Source: Lindgomyces ingoldianus
Taxonomy: Eukaryota > Ascomycota > Dothideomycetes > Pleosporales > Lindgomycetaceae
Assembly: GCF_010093535.1 (NCBI RefSeq)
Contig: NW_022985165.1
Span: 25,619 to 57,546 of the forward strand
Length of the DNA stretch: 31,928 nt
Direction: 5' to 3'
Positions 20,882-30,846 of this stretch are shown here, in pieces. Every line of letters begins with the position of its first letter. Within the stretch, counting starts at the first letter, position 1. Under the pieces are notes generated by a model. That model was given only the letters and a program-made list of their open reading frames with translations, did no database searches and had not been told where the DNA came from. The translations under genes were made by a program, and so were the position numbers.

Positions 20882-21214
20882 CTAGCAACTTTTCTTTTTA
20901 TCTAAAGAGTTGCCTTTTATACGCGTTACCTCCCTTCTGTCTGTGTAGGTCTATTTAATTATATTTTGCCTTTACTCTACCCTATTTATTAGAACTTGCC
21001 TTAGTAATGCTGTGTGTTAGGATAGGCTAGTTATGCTATATAAATAGCTTTTTTTTTTTTTTATTCTTTACTTTCTAAGCCCTACTGTATAATCCTTTAG
21101 CTCTTTTTTTTTTTTATACAGTGCTAACAGTGACAGATCCTTATAATAAGAAAAATAAGTATGTATAATATAAAAGAAAATAAAACAAAAAAAAATAGGC
21201 TTTATATAAAAGTG
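20882..21214 (-). other. Copia-a 3' untranslated region
   Basis: Non-coding, with T homopolymer runs at about 21047-21062 and 21107-21116. It matches Copia-b at 9815-10139 and 12461-12569 in reverse complement and lacks the roughly 650-bp segment found in Copia-b. Confidence 0.65.
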
Positions 21215-24200
21215 TTGTTAGTCTAGTTAGTCTAAAGCATCTTTGCGCACAGAATCTAGCTAGTCTACAGATGCTTCTATCTAGACAAAGAGGTAGTTAG
21301 TTAGGACTAATAATTAAAAAGCTTAGTTTAGTGTTTTTTTTATACATACATTTACTAAGTTATTTTTACTATTAATCTACTTAATCTTAGTAATTTCTTT
21401 TTTTTTATATAATTTACAGAGTAATATAATGTTAATTATAAGTTACTTTTTACTAGTAGTGCCTAGCTTAATAAAGTAATTATATAAAGACCTTAAATCT
21501 ATGTAGATTACTACTAGAATTAGTAGTAGTTTAAGTGTTTATATAATTTACTATAAAGTTATACTAAAAGTAATTACATTATTAAACTTTTTAACTATTT
21601 TATATAGTTTACTAGTAAAAGCACTTCTAGTTACTCTTTTACACTTAGTAGAATTTTAGTGTATAATGTTGCCTAGTATTTTAAAGTAGTTACTTTACTC
21701 TATATAGTCTTTATTACTTAATATAATTAAAAATTCTAGCTATAAGCTAAGGTCTTTATTATTAGTAAATAATTTATTTATAAAAATAAACAGCTTTACA
21801 TAATTAAGCTGTAATAGTAGAAAGGTAAGACTATACTTACTATTATTTATCTGCTATTAAATTTATGTGTTAAGTATGTTAATATTATTATATAAAGGGT
21901 CTATAGTTTATATAGTAATAGATAAGTTAAATGCTGCCTCTAGTTAACATATAAATGCAATATATACCTCTTTTGCATATTACTTAACATATTATTATGT
22001 AGCATCTTTATCCTTTAAGTTAATTATATAAAGGTAGCTTACTTATTTTTTTTAAGTAAAAACTACTATGTTGTGTGTAAGTTTAATCTTTTTACTATTA
22101 AACTTAATAAGCTGCTTTTTTGCTAGAATAGTCTTACTTTTTATATAAAACTTTACTTTTTATAGTTTTTTTTTTTCTTTTTATGTAAAATCTTTTATTA
22201 TAATGCTTAAAGTGTTATCTATTTATAAGCTAGTAATACTAAAAGTGTGCTCTTCTTTATTAGTAATTAAGAAGTAAAGGTTGTATAAAGAGATGTGCAT
22301 ACACAGCTTTTTTTTATAGTAGTTATAGTATATCTTAAACTAATACAGTCCTAATTTAGCAGCTTTATACAAAAGTTGTACAACCTAGAGTATTATATTT
22401 AGTAGAAAGCTTTAGCGCATTTTCTTTAGTAGCTTTGTGTATAGTGTGCGCATAAGCTTATTTATTAATTAGATATATGCTTATGTAATATTACATAGTT
22501 TAAAATATATTTTATATGTAGCTCTTAGGCTTACTTTTATAGCTAAAAGTAGTCTTTAGCTTATCCTCTAAATAGTTAGTAACTAAGTAAGGATTTCTTT
22601 TTTTTTTTTATCTAAGTAGCTAGTAAACACTAGGCAGGATTTCTTATATAGTTAGGTTATTTTGCCTTTTACTTTTTATATAAAGCAGAGGTTAAAAATC
22701 TAACCTTTATACTTTATTAGGTTGTACGCTATAACTTTAAAAGTGCTGTTAGTAATTAAGGTGTCTATCTCTATACAGTCTAATTTCTTAAATAGTTTTC
22801 TAAGTGTAGTAATTACACTGTCTATATAAAGCTTAATAGACAAGGCCTAATTATCCTTCTCTTTCTAGGTTAGAAATACCTAGTCTAGACTTTATGCAGG
22901 TTTCCTTTGCCTTTTACTTTTTCTAGTATCTATATCTTCTCTTTGCACTAGTGCAGCATTGCTATCCTAAGGGGCTTAGTCTGTAGTAGGCTTTAGTTCT
23001 GCCTCTATAACATTCTTATAAAGCTGTTCTCTTTTTCTCTTCTTTAGGGGATCTTTTTATATAGAGATTAGTTTATCTAGGTTGTCTGTTGCAAGTAGGT
23101 TATCTTTTTTCTTTTTTTTATAGTATAGTTTAACCTGCGTATATTAAAGCTTTAGTAGGCTATTTTTTCTCTTAATAATAATGTCTTTTTCTTTAATGCT
23201 CTTAATCTTATATAGGCTAGTCTAGCTTTTCTTCTCTCTCTATGCTATAATCTCTAAGCTAAGGGGGAAGTTAAGAACTTTATATGTTATAAGGCTATTA
23301 TAAATGTTAATTATATAATTAATGTTTACTTTTACATAGTTCTTTTAAACTATCTTTATTACCTTTTATATAGCGCTTACTTATGTAATAATGTCTAGTA
23401 ATAGTAGAAAGTCTAGGTTAATTTTTAAGTATGCCCTAAAAACTAGCAGCATAGGTACTAGACTGTGTAGGCTAGCTGTGTTGTTTAGAGCCTTAACTGC
23501 TATCTACAGAATAGCCTTATTATCTGTATAGTTACCTAGCTTAGTCTTTAGGATGTTAAACGCTTATTAGAGAGGTGTGTGCGCGCGCTTAACTTTTCTA
23601 ACTACTTAATATGCTTTTATAGGCATCTGCTTACATGTAGCTTCTATAATCTTTACATAAGCTTAAAAATCCTTTAAAGTAAAGTTTATACTAGAGTTAT
23701 GCATAATGTAGTCTAGAGGTCCTTAATAAGTGTTAATCTAGCATTTACATAGTGCATCCTAGGTATCTTGTGTAGACATAGATTTTAGGAACGTAGCAGC
23801 CTAAAATAATATGTCTATATTAATAACATATAAGACATCTCTATTATTAATTTATATAATGTTAATAATAACTTTATAGTTAAAGTAAGTGTTATCTTTA
23901 ATTATAAACTTAAATCTTTATAGGGCCTAGTTATATAATTAGTAGAGGTAGCAAAACTTCTTAATCTCTTCTAGCACTGCAGCATTAATGTTATAGCTAG
24001 CGCTAGTTAGCATCTTCTAGAGTCTTTTTATATAAGGGTGTCTAAATTAGCAGTAAAGGCAGCAGAGTTTTAATTTAGTAAAAAAGGACATAGATTTCTT
24101 TTTACTAATGTTAAAAAAAAGTGTCTTTATTTTTATATAATAAGTATAGTAGTTTTATCTTTATATATAATAACATTTAAAATGTTATTAAAGTATACTC

Positions 24201-24700
24201 TAAGTTAGTTAGCATTTACTAGTAATAGTAGGAATAGTGTTAGAGTCTCTAGAATGTAGTATGTAACTAGACTAATTAAGTTCTAGATTTATATAGTACT
24301 AATTAATTTCTTTAGTGTTTAGCTTTTAAAGCTAATATTTATTTAGCTAGGTGTCTAATTAATTTCTGTATATAAGTTCTTTTATATGTACGCCTTAAGT
24401 TAAGACTTACTAACAGTAGAGATCTTTGCTGCGCTTATGTCTTATAGTTTACCTTAGTATACTATATAGTATTAGTTGTTAAGGATAAACTGCTTAGCAT
24501 ACTTCTTAGGTTTAATGCTATAGATGTTCTTTTCTGTTGCACAGTGTAGATAGGCAGCAGAGGTAAAGTAGTTAACAGCTTTTTTAGCATTTTTACTCTT
24601 CTATTCTATTTTCTTTATATTATACAAATTATTCTTTTCTTTAAAGTAACTTTTAAAGTCTTAGATGTACAAAGTAATAGCTTTATATAATAAAGTCTTA
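21215..24700 (-). pseudogene. Copia-a pol: integrase, reverse transcriptase, RNase H, dead
   Basis: Read from about 24700 down to 21215 on the minus strand. The integrase C-terminal region at about 23300-23650 shows AVKALNNTASLHSLVPMLLVF, close to the AVKAVNDTAGP-G-VPTLLVFG segment of fungal copia integrases. The RT N-terminal part lies at about 22600-22860 (VITTLRKLFKKLDCIEID, then YNLIKYKG-IFN, and YKKSCLV for the usual YEKSRLV). KEVYIAFIC near 21950, matching the GAYIASI-QPEA segment, precedes RNase H, which ends near 21215. All stops are TAA/TAG. Exact boundaries between domains are not resolvable by eye. Confidence 0.82.
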
Positions 24701-26310
24701 TTATAGAAATTTTTATATAAGGTAATGTACTAGTTCTTTACTTGTGTATAGTTATTATAAGAGTAGTTTAATAACTAACATCCTTTCTTATAGTAGACAA
24801 AGCACTTCTTTGTCTGTGTGCAGTTATCTCTAGATTGTAGCCTAAACCTAGATAGAGATCTTCTACATTATCCTCTTTTATATAAAGAGAAGCTTTTTTC
24901 TTGTTGTGTAGACTCTTATTATGTAAAGTTATATTAGTAGTCTATATAGTATGCATTAAGCAGTTCCTAGAGGTATTAGTTTACTCTTTAGTCTATAGTA
25001 ACTTAAAGTAATGCCTATAAGTTGCTAAATAAGGCTTTACATAAGAGCTTAATAGTAAACATAGTATGTTCTAGTTCTAGTTATCCTTAACAAGCTTATA
25101 TAATAGCAGTGTGCAGTAGAACATTCTCTTAGAATTTTATTCTTAGTGCCCTTTATATAAGTATAAGCTTATTAATTATTATTTTAAAGACTTTATGTAA
25201 ACTTTTATTAGAGTTTTTTTATTAGTATTATATAAAAGTTATTATTATCTAGTCTGTCTAGTACTAGCTATAGTTTATATTAGTGTTAAAGTAACTGCTT
25301 AAAGTGTTATACAAATGCTTCTAGTTATATCTAGGGCCTATGTTATACATATAGTACATATTTGCCTAACCTTTTAGGATATCTAGAAAGATGTTTACGT
25401 ACTAAGTTTCCTAGATATTTAGCTGTTAACATAGATTAATAAAGATTTTTATTTTATTTATAAAGATGTTATATAGTTAACTTATGTAGTTATTATTCTT
25501 TTTTTATGCCTTTTAAAATTATATAATCTTGTCTGCTAGAAGTTTTTCTTTAGCAGTTTCCCTCTAGGGTGGAAGTTTGTATAAGTTATAATGTAGTATA
25601 GATTGTGCAGGTGGTATTAGTAGTGCATACACTACTGCAGGCGGTGGTGTGTACAATTAAGGGTGTGGAGCAGGCGTTAGGTAGGGTAGCATGTATTATT
25701 TATACAGTAATTAGTGTAGTGCTAGCTAAAGTGTAGGAGCAAGTAATACTAGTATGTTTAGTGTTAATAGCAGCATTATGTTTAGTCTACTTCTGTGCAG
25801 AGCCTTATATAGTAATAAAGGTTATGTATAAAGCCTTTCTAGTGTAATTGCCTTCTCTTATGCTATATTATACAGCTTCTAGGCTTAGGTACCTTTAGTG
25901 CTTAGCTATAGTGTAATTCTCTTGTCCTTTAGTACTTATATAAGCTCCCTTTTAAACGCGCAGCTAAGTGCTAAGAAGTCTTATAGTGTCTATTTTTTAA
26001 AATTCTTTATGTACGCACTTAGAAGGGTAGCGCCTTTCTAAGTTATTATGTATAGATTAGTAATTATATAACTTATGTACAATTAAGTTTACAGGCTTAT
26101 TAGAGCCTTTAACATGTTAATCTTGTTATTCTAGTACTCTAGGCTAGTCTTGTTTTATAGTGTTGCCTCTAATATCTCTATGTCTTTTATAAGTTGTTTA
26201 TATAATAAGAATTGTTCCTTATTTTTCCTGTTATTGCGCAGAGTTATTAGTTGCTAATAGGATTCTATTATAATAGTATAGTTAATTGCTTTTCTAGTAG
26301 ATCGCGCAGG
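24701..26310 (-). pseudogene. Copia-a gag with Cys motif, dead
   Basis: The minus-strand frame starts around 26310 (ARSTRKAINYTIIIES near 26240-26300) inside the first tandem-repeat unit, so the exact start is unclear. Toward the end, at about 24779-24825, it reads KKCFVYYKKGC. This matches the KKCFVCKKEGCWSTNH nucleocapsid motif common in fungal copia elements, with one Cys changed to Tyr and the Trp codon to a stop. A Pro/Tyr-rich stretch lies at about 25560-25700. TAA/TAG breaks are frequent. Confidence 0.7.
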
Positions 26311-26320
26311 TACTGCTGTT

Positions 26321-27170
26321 GTCTAGCTGCTAGGTTGTGCAGCTTTAATAGCTTTAGTGTGCGCCTTACACTATCTCCTCTTTACTTTGTACAGTAGCAG
26401 AGCTTGCTGTACAATGCAAAGGATTAATGTGCTATTGTCTAGCTGCTAGGTTATGCAGCTTTAGTGGCTTTAGTGTGCGCCTTACACTATCTCCTCTTTA
26501 CTTTGTACAGTAGCAGAGCTTGCTGTACAATGCAAAGGATTAATCTGCTATCCTAAGGGATAGGTAACTAAACAAAGTACCTTACAGGGCGTAGGTGCTT
26601 TGTTGTTACTTTTTCTAAGGGATAGGTAATAAAACAAAGTGCCTTACAGGGCGTAGGGTTAATCACTTGTGCAGTAGATTGCGTGGGTACTGCTGTTGTC
26701 TAGCTGCTAGGTCATGCAGCTTTAATAGCTTTAGTGTGCGCCTTGCACTATCTCCTCCTTACTTTGTATAGTAGCAGAGCTTGCTGTACAATGCAAAGGA
26801 TTAATGTGCTATTGTCTAGCTGCTAGGTTGTGCAGCTTTAGTAGCTTTAGTGTGCGTCTTGCACTATCTCCTCTTTACTTTGTACAGTAGCAGAGCTTGC
26901 TGTACAATGCAAAGGATTAATGTGCTATTGTCTAGCTGCTAGGTTGTGCAGCTTTAGTAGCTTTAGTGTGCGTCTTACACTATCTCCTTCTTACTCTGTA
27001 CAGTAGCAGAGCTTGCTGTATAATGCAAAGGATTAATCTGCTATTCTAAGAGATAGGTAACTAAATAAAGTACCTTACAGAGCGTAGGTACTCTACTGTT
27101 ACTTTTCCTAAGGGATAGGTAACAAAACAAAGTACCTTATAGGGTGTAGGTACTCTGTTGTTACTCTTGC
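26321..27170 (-). repeat. Copia-a leader: interspersed 116-bp and 62-bp tandem repeats
   Basis: Five copies of a 116-bp unit start at 26321, 26437, 26698, 26814 and 26930 (GTCTAGCTGCTAGG...). Pairs of a 62-bp unit (CTAAGGGATAGGTAAC...) start at 26553/26615 and 27046/27108. The pattern is 2 x 116, 2 x 62, 3 x 116, 2 x 62, so a larger block was duplicated. It lies between the 5' LTR and gag on the element's minus-strand orientation, and the first unit overlaps the probable gag start. Confidence 0.92.
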
Positions 27171-27204
27171 TAATTTGTAGTTAATTAAATTAACTACTAA
27201 TTAG

Positions 27205-27484
27205 TGTTAAATAGGCTCTAACAGCTAGCTGCTTATAGTATAAGCACTTAAGTAGCAAGAGTAAGAGTGGTGTATAGTGTGCACAGTGTATAAGGTAGGT
27301 AAAGTAAGGGCAACATGTTTCTAGTTCTATTGCTCTTGTCTTTCCTTTGTATAGAGGAAAAGGGGGATATCTAGATGTTCGCGCACAGAGGTTCGCGCAC
27401 GAGCATCATGTGACATAGATACGTGATCCTGCTCGTGCGCGATCGCTCGTATCCAGGCCGCGACGCTGCTGCTGCGTACGGACA
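27205..27484 (-). repeat. Copia-a 5' LTR
   Basis: 280 bp. The outer 130 bases (about 27355-27484) are nearly free of RIP, with many CpG sites such as GTTCGCGCACGAGC and GCGCGATCGCTCG. The same positions in 20602-20881 and 12570-12849 read as TpA. It is followed by TSD AAAAT. Confidence 0.93.
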
Positions 27485-27489
27485 AAAAT

Positions 27490-29180
27490 AGTTAATAGCA
27501 CCTAGTAGCTTATTATTTAGCAAAGTTTACGCTACTAGAGCAAAAATATACTATCTCTAACAAAGAACTAAAAGCTATAGTTAATGTATGTAGGAATTAA
27601 GAAGTTAAGCTTTAAGACCTTAGCTAATAATTTATAATTCTTACTAATTATATAAACCTTATTACTTTCCTTACTACTAAAAAACTTTTGCTAATGTATG
27701 TATAATAGGCTATAGAACTTGCTTAATTTAACTTTATTATTAAACATGTAGCAGGAAGCAGTAACTAACAGGCTAACGCTCTAAGTAGGCGCGTAGACTA
27801 TTTTAAGGCAAATAAAAAAAACTTTAAAGAATTTATAATTTTTAAGAAAACTCTAGAAAGACTAGTCTATAAAGAACTAAACTAAGAAAAACTACTATGT
27901 TCCCTTATAATAGTTAAACAAGAATAGAAAAACTTAATAAAAGAATATTATAAAGCCCCTATGTTTAGACACTTAGGAATTAGATTACTACAAAAAAAGA
28001 TTAAAAGTGCTATACTTTAAGAGGTACCCTAATCAAAACACTTGTGTACTAAGGTCCTATAAGAATGTAACACCTGTAATAAGAACAATCCTTAACGCTA
28101 TAAACCTTATAGACTACTCTAACTAATTACAGCGCTAGGTTAACTATAGACTATAATAACTATAGATTTTATTACTAGACTACTACTATTATAAGAACCT
28201 AGCATAGAAAGATTATGTAACATAATTACATAAGTTATTAATAAAACTACTAAGTTTGTCTACTTATAGCTATTAGAAAAAAGTATTACAGCAAAGGAAT
28301 TTATATTTAAACTAAAAAAAAATATTTTATCTACTTACAGCTGCCCTAAGATTATTATTTCTAACTATAATAAGTTGTTTACTAGTAAATTCTAGGCAGC
28401 TGTAGTTAAACACCTTAGAATTAACTATAAGCTCTTTACTGCCTATTACCTGTAAATAAACAAATAAATAGAAAGAGTAAACGCTAAAGTAGAAAAGTAT
28501 TTATGTAAGTACATATCTTATAAATAAACAGATTAGGCAGAATAGCTACTAATAGTATAATTTGCTATTAATACTTTAGAATTAGCTACTACTAAGGAAA
28601 CCCTATATAAAGCTAATTTTAGATATGCCCTAAGATACAAGCTCTACAGCGCATAACTAACAGACCCCTTTAAAGCTATAGACTGCACAGCTAAACTTCT
28701 AGAGTTGCACTAGAAACTTACTAGAGAAGCGCAGTTAGCTAAAAAAGCTATAGAAAAAACAGTAAATTAAAAAAAAGAACTAACACTAGAAATACACTTT
28801 AATAATTATATGTACTTAAACATAAAGAATCTTAAAACACTAAGACCTTCTAGAAAACTAGCTAAAAAACGCATAGAACTATATTAAGTAATATAAACGC
28901 GCCCTAGCATTTATAAACTTAAGCTACTAAAAGAAATGCAGATACACCTTTAGTTCTATGTCTTTAAGCTTAAACTTACACTTAAGACTATTCTACTTAC
29001 AACCACTAGATAGAAAGAAGAAGAAAAGAAATATAAAGTAAAAAGGATTTTAGACTATAAAGGAAATAAGTACCTAGTAAAATAAAAAAGATAGCCTACT
29101 AGCAAAAACACCTAAGAACTTATTAAGAGCCTGTTAAACGCTTTTTAGGCCTTTTACAAATACCTAGAGTCCCTTCTAAA
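27490..29180 (+). pseudogene. Gypsy-3 pol, RNase H end, integrase and chromodomain
   Basis: The frame resumes directly after Copia-a. RNase H continues with VAYYLAKFTLLEQKYTISNKELKA (27504-27575) and ends NALSRRVDYF near 27775-27804. The integrase zinc-binding part reads APMFRHLGIR near 27955-27985 and CNTCNKNN near 28069-28092. The core has TIDFITRLLL near 28160-28190. A chromodomain follows at about 29030-29120 (KVKRILDYKGNKYLVK, then SKNT-ELI), matching the YLVKWKGW-SENTWEP pattern that binds methylated histone H3. Breaks are TAA/TAG. The chromodomain suggests insertion into heterochromatin, in keeping with its position in an older relative. Confidence 0.87.
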
Positions 29181-29225
29181 CAAAACTACCTAGAGGAAAG
29201 CTCCCTAGACTAGAAAACACTATTA

Positions 29226-29660
29226 TTAGTTAAAACTGCAGCAGCACTAGCTAGCTGCAATGTAGGAAGTCTGTAACCCTTTAACATAGGTTAAGAAGAA
29301 GGAAGACTAGCTGCTTTTGCCTTAAGCGCTTTAAGCTTATCTAGTAATAAAAGGTCTCTTTTTAAATACTTTACTCTTTAATCCTCTAACACTTTTAACT
29401 GCTTTTAAATCCTTTTCTTATAAAAAAATAATTAATTAAAGATATTTTAAGGACTCTTCTTTTTTACGCATCTTATCTTCTTAAACTACCTCTGCCTCTG
29501 CTAACAGCCTCTTACGCTCCTGTTTTAAATAATCCTAAGCTGTGTCTAATATAAAAGCGTTGCAGCAGCTACCCTTCTGCACATATTCTACACACTTGTC
29601 TAATAATAAGGACATTGCGTAAGAGGACCTGCTTAAACAACAAGCACTATAGGGACGCAT
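29226..29660 (-). pseudogene. Antisense Cys-rich, coiled-coil-like ORF in Gypsy-3
   Basis: On the minus strand, between the pol end and the 3' LTR, ATG 29660 opens a frame of about 145 codons. The N-terminus reads MRPYSACCLSRSSYAM, then DKCVEYVQKGSCCN (about 29597-29556). The first 36 codons have no stop. Restoring the obvious Tyr-from-Cys changes gives a CX2C...CX2C...C pattern like the Cys-rich N-terminus (MRPCS-C...SDKCVECVRSGRSC) of hypothetical fungal proteins that I recall. A charged Lys/Glu/Leu-rich, coiled-coil-like stretch follows (KQERKRLLAEAEVV, DKMRKKEESLKYL). Later stops are TAA/TAG, as in RIP-broken genes. The function is unknown; a nucleic-acid-binding role is only inference. 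The true stop is uncertain. Confidence 0.6.
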
Positions 29661-29868
29661 CTTTATATAACAAAAAGGATTAAGGTAAGCAACAGTACAA
29701 AGGCGACAGATAATAGCAGAAGAATAAGAAGGCTAGTAAGGCATAGTTAAAAAGGTTTAACATAGAAACAGCCTTTTAAAAAAGAAATACACTAGCTAAA
29801 AAGAAAACCTAACGCTTATAATAAAAAAAATGTAACAGTAAGGACACTAACTAGGAGAAAAGCCTGCG
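29661..29868 (+). other. Gypsy-3 stretch before the 3' LTR
   Basis: About 210 bases lie between the antisense ATG and the 3' LTR. A purine-rich AGGAGAAAAG (29852-29861) sits a few bases before the LTR and may be the polypurine tract. A promoter for the antisense ORF would have to lie here or in the LTR; no clear motif is visible. Confidence 0.4.
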
Positions 29869-30465
29869 TGTTATAGCTAATAGTTAGACTGTAATAACCT
29901 AACTAGCTGTCCCACACAGCCTAAACAACGTTAGATAGAAGACACTTAGCCCTACGCTAAGCAAATCACGTGACAGGACAGATAAGGAATAGCTCTAGCT
30001 TTTAGACAAAAGCCTAGCAGAGTGCATTATCTAATAAGCTATGCAGGCTTGCAGGCTTGCAGGCTATGCAGGCTGTACAAAAACCAGCATGCAAGCATGC
30101 AAAGCATGTAAACCCTATGTATATAGTCTTAATTACAACTATAGTTAGAAGGTTATAATTACTATTTAGTCTTTACCTACTTAATAGACTAAGAGGCATT
30201 AAAACTTTTATAAAGAGGACATTGCTGCCTTGTATATCTTGCACTATATATACCTCTATTCCTATCTCTACAGATTAGGTTTACTAGCTCCCTATACAGC
30301 TGCTAGGTTAAACCACAACCTGCCTTCCCTTTACTCCGCCTACCCTATACCCTGCTTGATGGACTGTACACCTGATCCAGCTAAGTTCTAACCCCTCCTC
30401 ACTAATCACACCTTAGGCCGACATACTCCTGAAAATACCATTTCATCGGAGTAAGGATTGTAACA
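29869..30465 (+). repeat. Gypsy-3 3' LTR
   Basis: 597 bp, colinear with 13965-14695 except for the MITE. The outer end (about 30330-30465) keeps CpG (GGCCGACATAC, TTTCATCGGAG), whereas the 5' LTR has GGCTAATGTAC and TTTTATTAGAG. TGCAGGCT and AGCATGCA repeats at about 30042-30110 match those of the 5' LTR. Followed by TSD TTTTA at 30466-30470. Confidence 0.92.
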
Positions 30466-30470
30466 TTTTA

Positions 30471-30844
30471 GAGCTTTAATTAACTGTAGGTAGCTGTGCG
30501 TTTTATGTTACGTAGAGTTATTTTTATTATAGATGTTGCATTTTTAGAGGATTTCTATGCATAGCTGCTTTAGTTTTAGAACATCTTAAAAGATTATAGC
30601 CTTAATCTTTTTCTAAAGCGTTCTAATTCCTAGATGTCTAAACATAGAGGCCTTATAGTACTCTCTAACAAGGTTTTTCTATCCCTGCTCTGCTATAGTA
30701 AGAGATTAGATTGTTTCTTTTAGATCTAGTCTGTTATAGACTAATCCTTTATTAATTTTCTTAAATAGTGTAAACTCTTCTATGTCTTTATTTTCTTTTT
30801 AAAGTAATTAGTGCGCCTGCTTAGAGCGTCTACTTATTAATTAT
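30471..30844 (-). pseudogene. Gypsy-4 RNase H end and integrase zinc-binding part
   Basis: The minus strand from 30844 reads VDALSRRTNYFKKK, the typical end of gypsy RNase H. NLVREYYKASMFRHLGIR near 30630-30690 and a CNIYNKNN segment near 30530 follow; the latter is the integrase HHCC region with one Cys now Tyr. It continues in frame into 13964 once one TTTTA copy is removed. Gypsy-3 therefore landed between the zinc-binding and catalytic parts of this integrase. The right end is the TA target of Pogo-3. Confidence 0.8.
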
Positions 30845-30846
30845 TA

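Larger units (their letters stand above)
20602..27484 (-). mobile_element. Copia-a: full-length Ty1/copia LTR retrotransposon, RIP-inactivated
   Basis: The element is 6,883 bp. Both LTRs are exactly 280 bp (20602-20881, 27205-27484), starting TGTTAAATAGG and ending GGACA or AGACA. TSD AAAAT is at 20597-20601 and 27485-27489, inside the RNase H of Gypsy-3. On the minus strand the order is gag with a Cys motif, integrase, RT, RNase H, the Ty1/copia order with integrase before RT. The 5' LTR is therefore 27205-27484. A leader with tandem repeats follows it. The + strand is T-rich here and A-rich in the flanking Gypsy-3, so base skew flips at both boundaries. Confidence 0.94.
13965..30465 (+). 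mobile_element. Gypsy-3: chromodomain Ty3/gypsy retrotransposon (chromovirus), interrupted
   Basis: LTRs at 13965-14695 and 29869-30465 start TGTTA and end TGTAACA. The TSD TTTTA is at 13960-13964 and 30466-30470. With Pogo-2, Copia-a and the LTR MITE removed, about 7.6 kb remains. The + strand encodes gag with a CCHC knuckle, protease, RT, RNase H, integrase and a C-terminal chromodomain, the chromovirus arrangement. Pol is split three ways but resumes in frame after each insertion. A separate Cys-rich ORF runs antisense at about 29226-29660. RIP stops and substitutions inactivate it. Confidence 0.92.

Noticed and set aside
26321..27170. Regular repeats resembling a CRISPR array
   Set aside because: Units are 116 and 62 bp, directly adjoining, without unique spacers, and lie inside a eukaryotic retrotransposon.
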